Below, in pieces: positions 25,215 through 36,448 of a stretch of 64,000 nt of DNA. This DNA comes from Heterobilharzia americana. Taxonomy: Eukaryota > Platyhelminthes > Trematoda > Strigeidida > Schistosomatidae. The DNA lies in NCBI GenBank assembly GCA_944470555.2, contig OX104131.1:13756515-13820514 (forward strand), written 5' to 3'. The position numbers and the translations under genes were made by a program. Within the stretch, counting starts at the first letter, position 1; each line of letters starts with the position of its first letter. The notes under the pieces were generated by a model. The model was not told the origin of the DNA, ran no database searches, and was given only the letters and a program-made list of their open reading frames with translations.

Positions 25215-26466
25215 CCGCTTCTGAACAGTGAAGTAACAATATTATGCGACACCTCCACAAGCACGCCAAGACCAGTTGTTCCTTCACTCTTGCGTAAGCA
25301 CGTTTTTGACGCTTTGCACAGTCTTTCTCATCCTGGCATCCGTGCCACTGACAAACCGGAATCTGCTAGGTTTGTATGGCCTGGTATCAACCGTGATGTT
25401 CGAAACTGGACACTGTCATGTGTTCAGTGTCAGCGTTCCGAGACGAATCGTCACGACATGCCACCCCATGGAACTTTCTCCAAACCCGACTCACGATTCA
25501 CTCATGTTCATTTAGACATTGTCGGCCCACTTCCACCCCCCGATGGATATAGTTACCTGCTGACATGTGTTGATAGGTTCACCCGCTGGCCGGAAGCCAT
25601 CCCATTGTCTGACATTACTACCGAAACAGTAAGTCGGGTCTTCGTCGAAGGATGGGTTTCACAGTTTGGATGCCCTTCCACCATGACAACCAACGGAGGC
25701 CAACAATTTGAATCCGTTACCTTCCAGAAGCTGCTGAGTCTGTTGGGATGCAAACTCATCCGCACTACTGCATATCACCCAGTTTCCGATGGTGTAGTAG
25801 AATGATTTCATCAACATCTCAAGAAGGCACTAACGGTAGTCGATAATTTTAAATGGACTGAGTCTCCGACGTTAGTTCTTCTCAGCATTCGTTCTACACT
25901 TAAGACAGATATACAGTGTACTCCAGCTGAGTTAGTTTACGGCAGTAACTTACGTTTGCCGGGTAAAATGGTTGCTTCAGATGGTAGTGACCCAACTCTT
26001 ATCGATACCCATGGCTATGCGCAAACTTTTGAGCTTCACATGCGTCGCCTCCAACCCCCATTCACATGGATACAGTGTAGACGAGTGCAGTTGGATAAAA
26101 GATTTCAAGATTGCACTCACGTCTTTGTGCGTTGTGACGGTGTACGTAGATCCTACAGCCACCATACGATGCAGCCCTCGAGGTTCTCAGTAAGAAAGAA
26201 AAGTTTTTCGTCATTGACAGATCTGGACGGCAGGGTTCCATAAGTGTCGATCATTTGAAGGCAGCTCATATGGAGGACGACCCACCTTCCTCTACACCGA
26301 CACAACTAGAAAAACCCTTGCCGCCGGACTCCCAAACACACTCGTCTAGTCGTGCGTACCCCGAACCTTCTAGAAGAGCCACCCCGGTAGCACTGAACAA
26401 GTACTCTCTACACGTGGGGAGAGGCATGTATATTGGCCCAAACGATACGCCGATTTTGTTAATTAG
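25215..26466 (+). pseudogene. pol: pol of gypsy element: integrase and C-terminus
   Basis: The zinc-binding H..H/C..C module is seen in LLRKHVFDALHSLSHPGIRA and WTLSCVQCQRSE (about 25280-25440). The core starts HVHLDIVGPLPPP (first catalytic Asp), then YLLTCVDRFTRWPEAIPL. The second Asp is lost: the family motif TTDRG reads TTNGGQQFES at about 25687. The glutamate follows in AYHPVSDGVVE, directly before a stop at 25803-25805. Downstream come ELVYGSNLRLPG and LDKRFQDCTHVFVRCDGVRR, in other frames. The probable natural end is WPKRYADFVN followed by TAG at 26464-26466. Confidence 0.9.
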
Positions 26467-27023
26467 CCTCAGCGCAACCTCACACTCGGTAAATTAGGAG
26501 TTTCAACTATTTTTCCCTTGCACGCACTATCAATGCTTTTCGTGTCTTAAGTTTTTACAAGTTTTGTTCACTACTTCGGAAACGAAGCTTTTTTGAAAGC
26601 AAAAAAAGTAACCCAAAAATACAATCAAAATTTCAAAACCGTTTTTTGGTTGGTTATTATTATTGTTTTTCCCGTACTCCACACACTTCGAACTGTTTGG
26701 TTTTTCTTTTCTTAGCACTCTAATGTTCCATTTCATTCTTCTTGCAAAACCTAGAAAATGCTTTGCAAATTGAATACACCTGGCCGCTGACGATGTTACT
26801 TGGATCGTTCTTCGGCTCCTTTTGTACCAATTTCTCCTTGTACACCCCTCGCGAGAGGGGTTGCGTCGACTGAAAGTTCTCTTACCTCATAGGTGTGCAT
26901 AGTTGCACTAGCTTCGGAGGCCCACACTTCACTTACTCCATTCACCAATATGGAAAGGTGTTGTGTGTCCGCCTCGCAGTCGCCTCCTAGGATCGCGGGT
27001 TGCCGGTATCCCAGCAACCTTCT
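26467..27023 (+). other. 3' untranslated part of gypsy element
   Basis: A T-rich, then mixed, stretch between the pol stop and the polypurine tract. No env-like frame is seen. Confidence 0.6.
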
Positions 27024-27036
27024 AGGAGGGGGATAA
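27024..27036 (+). other. Polypurine tract of gypsy element
   Basis: AGGAGGGGGATAA lies just 5' of the 3' LTR, the position from which plus-strand DNA synthesis starts. Confidence 0.75.
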
Positions 27037-27038
27037 CC

Positions 27039-27473
27039 TGTAGTGCACCTCCCTGGCACCAAAGTATAGCTAGGGCTAAAATAAATAGGTCAAATTAAAT
27101 TGACTGAATAAACCTCTAGCTCGCCTCCAGATGCTTTGGGTGTTTTAAGTTTTGTTTTAACGAGCATGCATCCAAGCAGGCTTGGACGCCATTTTGCGCT
27201 CCATTATGCTGATTACCACGCACGTATTCCGAGTCCCTAGTTCAGCGTTACAAGCCATATAACTTGATAAAACTTTTCCCCCATTCATTATTATTACATT
27301 TACTTTAATTAAATACATGGCTCCTTCAAATACATTCCGTATCAGTTCTTTTGATTTGTGTTTTGTTATTAGTGCTTACACGTTGGGTAAAGTGCTGGTT
27401 AAGCAGGTACTAGAGCACATCAAGCTAAGTAGGGATGATCAAACGTTACGGAATTGTAACACGCACCCCTACA
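27039..27473 (+). repeat. 3' LTR of gypsy element
   Basis: Starts TGTAG and ends CTACA, 435 bp, and matches the 5' LTR over its whole length with about 11 substitutions and one inserted C (CTTTTCCCCCATTC against CTTTTCCCCATTC). It is followed by CCTA, the target duplication. Confidence 0.93.
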
Positions 27474-27964
27474 CCTATATCATGGAGATAACCATCAATG
27501 ATAACAACAAGACTGAAATGAGGGATGTATGTTACGAATTTCCAACGTTCCACTGTTTTTTGAGAGAATGAACTGTGCTGCCAGAGAATGCACTGTCTAA
27601 TAAGTGGGAATTTCTGGTCCTATCCATTCATTTGACTCTTTCACCATTTAAACACTTATCCATCCTCAAACTGCTCAAGTTTTTAGACGGTCACGATAGC
27701 GACCAAATTCTGGGCAAACAGTTAGGTCTAAGGATTCAAATCACTTATTGACTCTAGAGGTAGTATATTCGCAACAGTGCAATGAAACAGACATTTCTAG
27801 TACCTCATCTAACAGTGCTGTATACCTTAACGCGAACGGTACGTGAAACCTGATGCCATTGGTCTGTAGTTCTTCAAATAATTATTCCTCTGCAGCACAA
27901 CACCTTATTCTGATGACGTAAACCTATATTTCACTGAAAGGTACCGCTTGAAGAGAGGAAAATG
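27474..27964. other. Flank of the gypsy insertion, unassigned
   Basis: No motif is seen. If the gypsy element landed inside one CR1-like LINE, this would be its ORF1/ORF2 interval. The sequence itself does not show this. Confidence 0.35.
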
Positions 27965-28399
27965 CTTGGAAATGGATATTCACTTGGATCAAATGATTAG
28001 GTGGAAACTTACTGATTCCTGAGATCATCAAGGTGGGTTCTCTTTGTCCCTGAAACCATAAGGACAAGAATTTGTGGCAAAATAGACGTTTATATGGCGT
28101 AACGTGGCATTATGAAGACTAGTTAAACGTGTCGACTGCTTGTAACAGAAAGTTGGAATTCGGCGTGATGTCGGTGCCACCCGTGGTGAAATATGACTGA
28201 GAACTATGTGAACTTTAGCACTCTGGGCATGCTGAAAAGTGACATTTTCTTGTTCGCTCCATAACTAGCAGAATCGTTTGTTTTTAATAGAGCTTGATGG
28301 CCTACCTTCTGTGCCATTCAGGACCCTCAAAATCTTCTACATTTTTCTCCATATATTGACGTGATGATGCCTGCAAACTGACTTATCTCATGCTAAAAT
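27965..28399 (+). repeat. 435-bp direct repeat, copy A
   Basis: From CTTGGAAATGGATATTCAC to CTCATGCTAAAAT the sequence is the same as 38200-38634, without indels; reading both copies through I found one difference (GCTAAAAT against GCCAAAAT). There are no terminal inverted repeats, no target duplication and no open frame. Flanks on both sides are unrelated. Confidence 0.95.
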
Positions 28400-29299
28400 T
28401 CAACTCTATAATGATCTATTCATTCATTTATTTCTTTACTACTTTCGCAGCAGTAATGATAGTTCCTGATAAAAGTGGTGGAAAAGCAGGCACACAACTT
28501 AGCTTATCATGTGAGGAAACACTTTGATCAACTGCATTGCACAAGCTTACTAGGAAACAGCCCCCACTCCAACATAGCACCAGTTATATCCGGCGTGACC
28601 TGTGGCAAAGGGCAGTCACTAGTAAGGAATGTAACGCGACACTGAAGTCGACATGTGCTGCAAAAACAGTAATTTTTTATCCATCCCTTCTCTATCAGGT
28701 GCAGCTTCGGCCAACCAACTGACGCAGAATCTTGAGCCCTTTACTCTGAACCACTAATCTTAGCTTCGTGAAAACAACAGAAGCGATACAGTCAACCATA
28801 TACACATATTCTAGGCGCCAACTGCTCAAGTGGTGTCAACAGATGCGAATACACACGGCAAGCCTAGTGAATCCTTCCAGCCGTGTCACCAGTCCTACAC
28901 AGCCACCACGTACAGAAGTAAGACCACCTACCTTCTGTGAAACACAGTTGCTTCGGACTAGACCTGAATCGAGTCAAACTCTATGCATGTGGATACGACG
29001 TGTACACTGAGCACCTTAAACAAAACCATGGTTCCTTTCTCCCCTAATGAAGGTAATACTGCTTCAAGTCACTCTTCCGTCGATTCACCACTAAGATATC
29101 CTAGTAAATTTATAACAATGCATGGGCAAGGTGTGGGTACGTTTTGCAATGCAACGACATCAGACAATGCTCAATCAAGCGATAGTGAGATACTTTTTTG
29201 TCTGTTTGGCGAGTTGGAGAGTTTTATGCATCATTACCCCTCTTAGTTGTACGTCGTTCTCATTACCTAAGGTTTGTCTTTCGCTAACTACCAGCATTA
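28400..29299. other. Unassigned stretch before the CR1-like ORF2
   Basis: Frames of 60-87 codons at 28537-29246 are threonine- and proline-rich and could be the degraded end of a LINE ORF1 or start of ORF2, but no motif proves it. Confidence 0.35.
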
Positions 29300-32050
29300 A
29301 GGGTGGTAGCGCTTGTATTTAAATCGCCCACAATAATTGTCGCTGAGTCTTGGTGTCACGTACATATACCAGATGAAGAGATAAGTATTCGCACGTACAC
29401 ACAGTTCCGATGTGACCGGAGTAACAAGAAAGGAGAAAGTTGCCTGATACGCCTCCAGAACACTCGTATCATGTTCAAGTTGGAAAATATGCTCCTTACC
29501 GAGAATAGTGGCTCTTTATGGGTCACCATACATGAAAAGAATGTTATAGCACTTGTGGGACGAGTTTACAGAGCACCCGGTACCTTTACTATTCATGAGA
29601 ATTCCACTTATTACAGCTCCAGGACGTGCGTCTATTTTCCCATATGATCACATGATTCTAGTGCGCCTTCCTGGCACCAAAATGCAACTAGGGCTAAAAT
29701 AAATAGATAAAATTAATTAAATGAACCTCTAGCTCGCCTCTGGATGCTTTGGGTGTTTCAAGTTTTTGTTTTGGCTAGCATGGATCCAAGCAGGCTTGGA
29801 AGCCGTTTTGCTCTTCCTTAGTGCTGGTTACCACGCACATCCTCAGAGTCCCCAGTTCAATCATACTAGCCAGATAAGTTGATTGACCTTTTCCCCCATT
29901 CATTACCACTACATTTATTCTAAATAAATACATTGCCTCTTCGAATATATTCTTGAACCAGCCCTTTGGATTTGTGTTTCGTCATCAGTACTAACACGTT
30001 AGGTAAGGTACTGGTTAAGCAGGTACTAGGCCACATCAAGCTAAGTGAGGTCGATCAACCGTTAAGGAATGGTACCGCACCCCCTACAAGATCATATACT
30101 TCAAGCTACCTAAACCTAAGTGGGATTCAATCACTGGTCCAACTAGTGATGACAAATTTTCCCATACACTGAATACTTTTGGGTGGAAGCAAATCGCTAC
30201 TATTCTTAGGAGAGCTGACAACTTATTGGACTCAATATTTTGCCACGACATATTTTCTCTTTTGGCAAATGTAGGCTCCGAGCCACCGGGGAGTGATCTT
30301 GAAACGGTATCATGCGCGCCACCACTTCCCTCAACTAGCATTTCACTTAATACTTCCAATCCATGTCAACTAGTATATAGAGACCATGGTAGGACTGACT
30401 GGCAGCGGATGAGTCCACTTATTGGATGCACCGACCGGGGATCATGCTTCACCACTGCAGACCTCAAATAAGCCGTTTACACGTTTTGCTATAACTTCAA
30501 AACCTCTTTAGATACCGTTGTTCCACTGAAACGTCTCAAGAAAATGCCACCATACAACAAGCCTCGTATGCCTCCGAGTTCTCACCGAAGGTTATACAGA
30601 CTCTCGACGAGGTACTGCCGGCATCATGACTTCAGTGCATTTCGGTTGATTTTAGTGTTCTTAACTCTATCTTGCATGACCATGATTCGCACATGAAGAG
30701 TGAAGAGAGTAGCACGCTTGCTAGCTCATCTGCACTGCATGCCCTCTCAGAACTCCTTAAGAAGCGACTGAATTGCACAAGACATAACATTCCTCTTCTT
30801 ATTCATGTCATCAAAGCTTACAGCAATCCAGTAGATTTGTGAAAATTCAGTGGCATATTCGTAGTCAGTTTTCTGAAACCTAGAAATCTTTCTTGTGATA
30901 CTAATACGACCTGCGCTATTAAAAACGATTCTTCTCCCCACTAACGCCAATAGATACGATTCAATTCACATACTCTTATACTAAACAAGCCATCAAGAAG
31001 CCAAAACCCTATAGCGGCCTTGGCTGAGATGGGGTACTATCACATTCTTTTAAATGTGGTAGCCCTGATATTCCATAACTGTCACTTAAAATATTTTCTG
31101 TTTTTAGAATCTTTCTCCCACCTTGATATCTGAAAAACATCATTTATTCCACCTTGACTTAAAACCGGTTCAGCAACGCTGACCAGTAACTACAGATCGC
31201 TATGAATAATACGCCTGTAGTTTCCAGAGTTATGGAGAAAGTTATTGAGGACATCTTTCTTCCGTGCGTGCTCAGTAGCAAAATCGGCACTAGGATGGGT
31301 TAAGTCTCCTGAGTAACCGCTTTCAAGCAGTAAAGGTAGACTGACACACTCCGACACCTATGACAGTCACCCATGGTGTAGTTCGAGGCAGTGTATTTGG
31401 TCGCCCTCCCCTTACTTTATATGCGAATGACGTTTGCAGCTGCTTTACGCATAGCAAACCATTCTTGTTTGCTGATGAACATATTCTGCTGTGCTGATGT
31501 ATCCCACTCCCAAGCATTAGTACAAGTAAAGCGTGATATGATATCCTCACCCTCTACTGCTTGAAAACTTCAGTTCAACATAAGCAAATACGGTTGGCTA
31601 TGTTAGGGTTCCTCTTCTATAGACATCCATCTTCATCCATGCATCTCCAGTCTATGAAACTACTTGCTCTCGAAATTGTCTGCTGCCTTGGATCGTATAA
31701 TCAGTGCGTTTCACTTTCAAGACGCCTGCAGCGTCACAGTCAGCCCGTCATGTTACTTGCGTACGTCCGCCAACAGAATATCGTCCACTTATATTGGGTG
31801 GTATCTGCATTAAAGACAGAGTAAAAATAGAAGGCGTCCAAAGGTATTTTGCGGCCAAGATACCACGGTTTGAGTGCACTCATGACTATAATTCCAGACT
31901 AAGAGCCCTAAGTCTAATGCCACTTCAGGTGAGACGGCTCGAAATTAACCCGATACTCTTCTACAGTATGCCCACACAAATTCACTTTTACAAATAGTGG
32001 TAAGTCACAGTTCGAACACAGCAGTTGCTACAATCTACGCAACATGGCCC
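29300..32050 (+). pseudogene. CR1-like LINE ORF2 remnant, split by a solo LTR
   Basis: The endonuclease begins TIIVAESWCHVHIPDEE, FRCDRSNKKG and ALVGRVYRAPGT (about 29325-29590). It is cut by the LTR at 29657-30088 and resumes in one frame with LPKPKWDSITGP, ADNLLDSIF and PPGSDLETVS (about 30100-30310); the last is the catalytic SDH motif with His changed to Leu. A linker (KRLKKMPPYNKPRMPP) is at about 30520. Reverse transcriptase pieces follow: VVSRVMEKVIEDIFLP (about 31210), HGVVRGSVFG and TLYANDVCSCF near 31375-31440, then FADEH at 31470, where FADD is expected. The C-terminal part shows VQRYFAAKIPRF, SRLRALSLMPLQVRRLEINP at about 31835-31950. Many stops and shifts make this an old, dead copy. 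The closest described group is the CR1-like SR1 type; the exact family is not known. Confidence 0.82.
29657..30088 (+). repeat. Solo LTR of the CsRn1-like gypsy family
   Basis: Begins TCTAG (for TGTAG) and ends CTACA, 432 bp. It shares most of its length with the LTRs at 21904 and 27039 but differs at many sites, so it comes from another and probably older insertion. TGAT before and AGAT after suggest a 4-bp target duplication with one change. The host LINE frame is restored when the LTR is removed. Confidence 0.88.
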
Positions 32051-33166
32051 ACAGCGTCATAGTGAGCCCGTTCAAATTCTGCTTGTGTGCGAATTTGTTC
32101 ATTGTGAGATTCCTTCAAATTTGAAACAAACTTCCTGCTAGGGTGAAAGCGTCCGAACTGGCCTTTGAGTTTAGTCGGTTAATAATTAAGTTGTTATTAT
32201 TACTCAGTAACTTACCTGGCTTACTGGGCTCACCGAAACCATCGCCTATGACACTCCATATATGAGGCTTCCTTAACGCATAATGAGACATTTACCACAC
32301 CCGCATTCGCCTTTTGTACGAAAAGTTGAGGGGACCCCCATAATTCCTCACCTCATACTGGCGGAACGTTCTGCTCTACTCGACAAGGTAAGCATAAATA
32401 AAAGTCCGGACCCATACCACGGCATGAAATTTAGGCCGTTTGATGTTTACCAGAGAAATCATGCACAACTAACTTCATAGCAGAGAAAGTTAAGTGAGCA
32501 GAAGCATGAACGTAGGAAGCAAACTCCCTGCTGGAATTCTCTCTTCTTTGTGTGCGTGCCGCTTTGTCTTCGCTTTTCTCGTTGCAGGAAGGCGATTCAC
32601 CTCTGAATGTTGGCTAGGTTGTCGCTGGCAGTGAATTATTTAAGGAACAGGCCCTGAGGTAGGACTGACCAAGCCTTCTTTCCAAGGTTAGCCCCATTCA
32701 CTAATAAAGTTTCAAGGCAATCAGAAAGAAACTTTGGTTTCACCATTATCCCATGTCGTAGATGTACTTCGATTTCTGAAAAGCCAGTTTGCAACCTCGG
32801 AGTGACCGCTAACTTTGTTGGAAGACGTCTATGAGCAAACGGCAATTACGATTGTGGTCTCATTTTCCACGAACAAGCTTTCAAAAAGTGCATGCAGGAT
32901 GACGGTTCAATGTTCTTCGTAGTAAATAAAAATGCTGTGGACTGCAAGTCATGACTTCGTGTTGAAACTATTAACTACTTGACGACAAGCCAGAGTGATC
33001 TATCCATCTGGTCAAACGTGCGAATCGTAAGATGCTTTGTTCCTGCTAGTGCTATTTCTGCAGGTCAGTTGTCCACACTGAGTATATCCACTGTGGTTTC
33101 TAAGACTGGCTTCAGCAACCCAGTGTGTTCACCTTCAAAAATCATATCAGGAGATCAGTAAATTTC
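32051..33166. other. Unassigned stretch, perhaps LINE-derived
   Basis: No conserved motif was recognised. Frames stay below 70 codons. The right end continues, without the RTE insertion, at 36449. Confidence 0.35.
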
Positions 33167-33184
33167 TTGGCAGCTACCTTATTA
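33167..33184. repeat. Target-site duplication, left copy
   Basis: TTGGCAGCTACCTTATTA is repeated exactly at 36431-36448, on both sides of the RTE-like element. Confidence 0.9.
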
Positions 33185-34199
33185 TATTACTATTATTATT
33201 ATTAGTCCCTTGGGTTCCTAGTGGAACATAGGGCTTCAGTAGCACGTCTCCAGTGACCTCTGTTCTCTGAGATCTTTTGAACCTGGTCCCACGACAGCTA
33301 GAGGCTCTCATTTCCTCCTCGCACGCCCTCCTCCATGTCAGCCTTGGACGTCCAACTCGTCGCTTCCCATGGGGATTCCACTCGAGGGCCTGACGCGTGA
33401 TGTCCCCAGTCGGCCTTCTCAGTGTACGCCCAATCCATCTCCACTTCCTCCTGCATATTTGTTGGGTGATAGGTTCTTGATTGGTTCGTTCCCAGGGCTC
33501 CTTGTTGCTTATTCTTTCTGGCCATCTGATCTTCAGCAGCGAGCGTAAGCAGTTGTTGATGAATGTCTGTAGTTTATTGGAAATGCCTTTCGTGACGCGC
33601 CAAGTCTCTGAGCCATACAGGAGCACTGACTTGACGTTGGTGTTGAAAATCCGTATCTTGTTCCGCATGCTGAGTGCAGAAGATCTCCACACTGGTTTCA
33701 GGCTAATGAAGGCCTGTCTTGCTTTTCCGATTCTGACTTTGACGTCCTCGTCCGTCCCGCCTGTAGTTGAAACAGTGCTTCCTAGATAAGTGAAGGAGGT
33801 TACTTCCTTCAAGTTTCTCCCGTTGACGGTGATTGGAGTTTGTTGTTGTTGTTGATGGTGGTGGTGCGGTATCTTCATCACTTCTGTCTTCTCTATATCC
33901 ACCTGAAGTCCCGTCTTAGCTGCCTCTTCTATCAACTTGTTAGTTTTTGCCTGCAGATCTTCAAGTTTATGTGACATTAGGCACAAGTCATCGGCGAAAT
34001 CCAAGTCTTCTAGGTTCTTTTCCGCAGTCCAACGCATCCCCCTCTTCTCGCTGCCTACTGTTTGCTGCATGATCCAGTCCACCACAATAAGGAATATCAT
34101 GGGGGATAGTAAGCAACCTTGTTTCACTCCTGTCTTCACTTCAAAGGCATCACTGAGCTTCCCATTGTGGATTACTTGGCTGGTATGTGGCATCTTCAT
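33174..34199 (-). pseudogene. Reverse transcriptase C-terminal half of RTE-like element
   Basis: The frame continues with VKTGVKQGCLLSPMIFLIVV and the active site LDFADDLCLMSHKLEDL. The 'thumb' part is VNGRNLKEVTSFTYLGSTVS, and VLLYGSETWRVTKG is followed by NNCLRSLLKIRWPERISN. The end shows QICRRKWRWIGRTLRRPTGD and KRRVGRPRLTWRRACEEEMR. A histidine/glutamine run (IPHHHHQQQQQTP) breaks the normal text at about 33860, a microsatellite expansion. The frame has no stop of its own: it reads through the (TAA)n tail and ends at a TAG inside the target duplication (33174-33176). Confidence 0.92.
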
Positions 34200-34923
34200 A
34201 TAGTTGTTGAATGAGGTGGATAAAGGTTTGCGGTACTCCGTAGTATTGAAGCAGTTTCCAAATTACTTCTCGGTCGACGCTGTCAAAGGCCTTCTCAAAG
34301 TCGATGAAGTTGAGGCAGAGAGCTGATTGCCATTCTATGCTCTGTTCTATGATGATGCGAAGCGTTGCAATTTGGTCTGCACATGATTTGTACTTCCTGA
34401 AGCCTGCCTGTTCCGGTCGCAGTTTTGAATCCAGTGCGTCTTTAAGCCTCTTCAGGATGATGCGGCTTAATATTTTACTTGGGGTGGACAGGAGAGTGAT
34501 TCCACGCCAGTTCTTGCAAACACTGAGGTCTCCTTTCTTCGGCAGTTTGACAAGGTAACCCTTCTTCCAATCGTCAGGTACCTTCTCTTCCTTCCACACC
34601 TTCTGCAATAGTGGTGTGAGCATGTCCACTGTTGTCTCTGCATCTGTTCTCAGTGCTTCTGGCGGTATCCCATCTGGTCCTGATGCTTTCCCGCATTTCA
34701 GTAGCTTTATGGCGTTCAGGACTTCCATTTTCGTTGGGGGATTTATGTTTACTTGTAGTTCAGCGGCTGCAGGTGGTATTTCTGGACGAAGTGCAGGTGG
34801 TGGTCGATTCAAGAGCTTGAAGTGGTCGGCCCATCGTTTCCTCTGTTTCTCTTCTTTTGTAATTAAATTTCCTTCTTCATCTTTTATTGGTTTCATCTGT
34901 GTTGGTCTCTTCCCTGATAGCAA
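34150..34923 (-). pseudogene. Reverse transcriptase N-terminal half of RTE-like element
   Basis: The 257-codon frame includes KRWADHFKLLNRP, KCGKASGPDGIPPEAL, PDDWKKGYLVKLPKKGD and CKNWRGITLLSTPSKILSRI. It continues with RPEQAGFRKYKSCADQIATL, then LNFIDFEKAFDSVDREVIWK, which holds motif A with the first catalytic Asp. It ends at about QLYEDATYQ, where a single-base shift moves the reading into the next frame (overlap at 34199-34150). Confidence 0.92.
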
Positions 34924-35362
34924 CCTGGTTATTTGATAGTGTCGTCAGGTCTCTCTCTCCTACCTGCAGCCTGTTCTGCTTCACTTGCCAGTGTGTCGTA
35001 GAAGTGTCTTTTGTCTTTGCGTGCACTCTTCTTCACTTCTTTGTCCAGTGTAGTGTTTTATACACTGTACTCAGATCTTCTTCTCGTTGTGCATCCTTGC
35101 ACTGATTTATCTTCTGCTTCACCACCCCCACTCCCTCCTCTATCAGCTTTTATGTGCCCATTGAGATCCATTCCTTGTCTTCTTTCTTCTTCCTTCCTAA
35201 TACTGTTGTGCAGGTTTCTTTCCACATAGCTTTCAAAGACTTCCAGTGTTCTTCCACACAGGTTTCTTCACGGATGTTGCTCGATATCTCCCATTTTGTG
35301 GTGGCTGCCTTGAAGATCTCCTTTGTAGTTTCATCCTTCAGTTTCCGAGCGTTGTACTTGAA

Positions 35363-36367
35363 TTAAGGTCTATCACCAGCTTCCTTGAAGGCTTTTAACT
35401 TGATTTCGAAGGTCCCTTGCACTAGATAGTGGTCTGAGCCTACATCTGCTCCTCTTCTTGATCTTGTGTTAAGTAGACTGCGTCTCCATTTTCTTGAGAT
35501 TGAGATAAAGTCGATTTGATTTTTAGTGTGTCCTGGTGTCTGGTGAAATCCATGTCGCTCGCTTTGTGGATATCTGTGTGCCTGAACACACTGCCTCACC
35601 TCCAATCACCAAATCGTTGAATGCACAGAATTCTGCAAACAATTCTCCATTCTCATTCATTTCACCTAGCGCCTCTCGACCCATGGTTAGTTCTCTTCCC
35701 GTGTTGTCCCCTCCCAGTTTGGCATTCATGTCGCCCATCAGAATTTTGATATCGCCAACTGACGTCTTGTCCAGTGTTGACTGAAGTTGTCAGTAGAAAT
35801 CCTCCTTTTTCTCTTGCTCTGTATTGTTTGTAGGTGCATAACATTGTATGATTGTGACCTTTCTTCCTTTTGAGTTGAATCTTGCTGTCATGATCCTGCA
35901 TGAGGAGATTGGTTCCCACTGCATGAGAGCCTTCGATGCTCTTGAGGACATCATGATAGCCACTCCCTCAGTGTGCTCGTGGTTGTCGTCTGGGTGACAG
36001 TAACGGAGTAGATTATCGACTCCTCTCCAGTTGACAGTTTGGAGAGTCCACTCCCATTCCATCTGCTTTGGAAAATCCCAAGCACTTCGATGTGATACCT
36101 TCTCATCTCCTTTGCAATCTGGGCTGCCTTACTGGGTTCAAACATCGTGCGGACATTCCATGTCCCCACGTTTACTTTCGCTTTCATCGAGAGAAGACAC
36201 ACCGGCCAATTGGCTTCCCGAAGGCTTTCACCAACTGGCGTCATTTCGCCTCTCCGATTCCAGCGGGGAATAAGTTTGTTTTCATTTTTTATATTTTGTT
36301 TGTGCTTTGAAGTTTCTTTAGCGGTTAGATTTGTTTTACGGGGTAGGGTTGCTAGCCCTATGCCCAA
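35363..36367 (-). pseudogene. Endonuclease domain of RTE-like element
   Basis: Read on the - strand in several frames: VNVGTWNVRTMFEPSKAAQI, then YHIEVLGIFQSRWNGSG (ISETRW-type motif, with E changed to Q) at about 36185-36070. Next come EGVAIMMSS and IIQCYAPTNN (35960-35840), then KILMGDMNAKLGGDN at about 35750-35700. The domain ends with NQIDFISISRKWRRSL and DVGSDHYLVQGTF at about 35530-35400, with the catalytic SDH intact. The enzyme would nick target DNA to prime reverse transcription. Frame changes near 35960, 35790 and 35600 break it. Confidence 0.85.
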
Positions 36368-36430
36368 CCTTCCCAGTACACCCGGGCTTAGGACCGGCTA
36401 GTAACTAGTAAACTAGTTAACCAGGCGAGG

Positions 36431-36448
36431 TTGGCAGCTACCTTATTA
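36431..36448. repeat. Target-site duplication, right copy
   Basis: Exact copy of 33167-33184; see that entry. Confidence 0.9.

Larger units (their letters stand above)
21904..27473 (+). mobile_element. Full-length but inactive gypsy (Ty3-like) LTR retrotransposon, CsRn1/Boudicca-like clade
   Basis: The 5,570-bp element has two LTRs (434 and 435 bp), a primer-binding site, gag, pol in the order protease, reverse transcriptase, RNase H, integrase, a polypurine tract and a 4-bp target duplication, CCTA (21900-21903 and 27474-27477). The zinc finger is of the CHCC type (C..H.........C...C near 23267-23330) and the primer site resembles the tRNA-Trp complement; both are traits of the CsRn1/Kabuki clade, to which Boudicca of Schistosoma belongs. 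Gag is frameshifted, pol is shifted at least once in RNase H, and integrase has lost a catalytic Asp and carries a stop. The LTRs differ by about 11 substitutions and one 1-bp indel by my count. The copy is therefore moderately old and cannot move by itself. Confidence 0.9.
33185..36430 (-). mobile_element. RTE-like non-LTR retrotransposon, near full length (family 1)
   Basis: A 3.25-kb element on the - strand, flanked by an 18-bp target duplication. Its 3' end is a (TAA/TAG)n tail (ending at 33185 on the + strand), as in RTE elements. It encodes an apurinic-type endonuclease and a reverse transcriptase in that order. At least one frameshift lies in the endonuclease region and one within the reverse transcriptase, so it is not autonomous, but the motifs are well kept and it is clearly younger than the other LINE remnants here. 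Schistosome RTE-like families (SR2, Perere-3/SR3) are the likely relatives. Confidence 0.9.

Noticed and set aside
33298..36401. Many plus-strand frames across the RTE-like element
   Set aside because: They are antisense shadows of the minus-strand endonuclease and reverse transcriptase.
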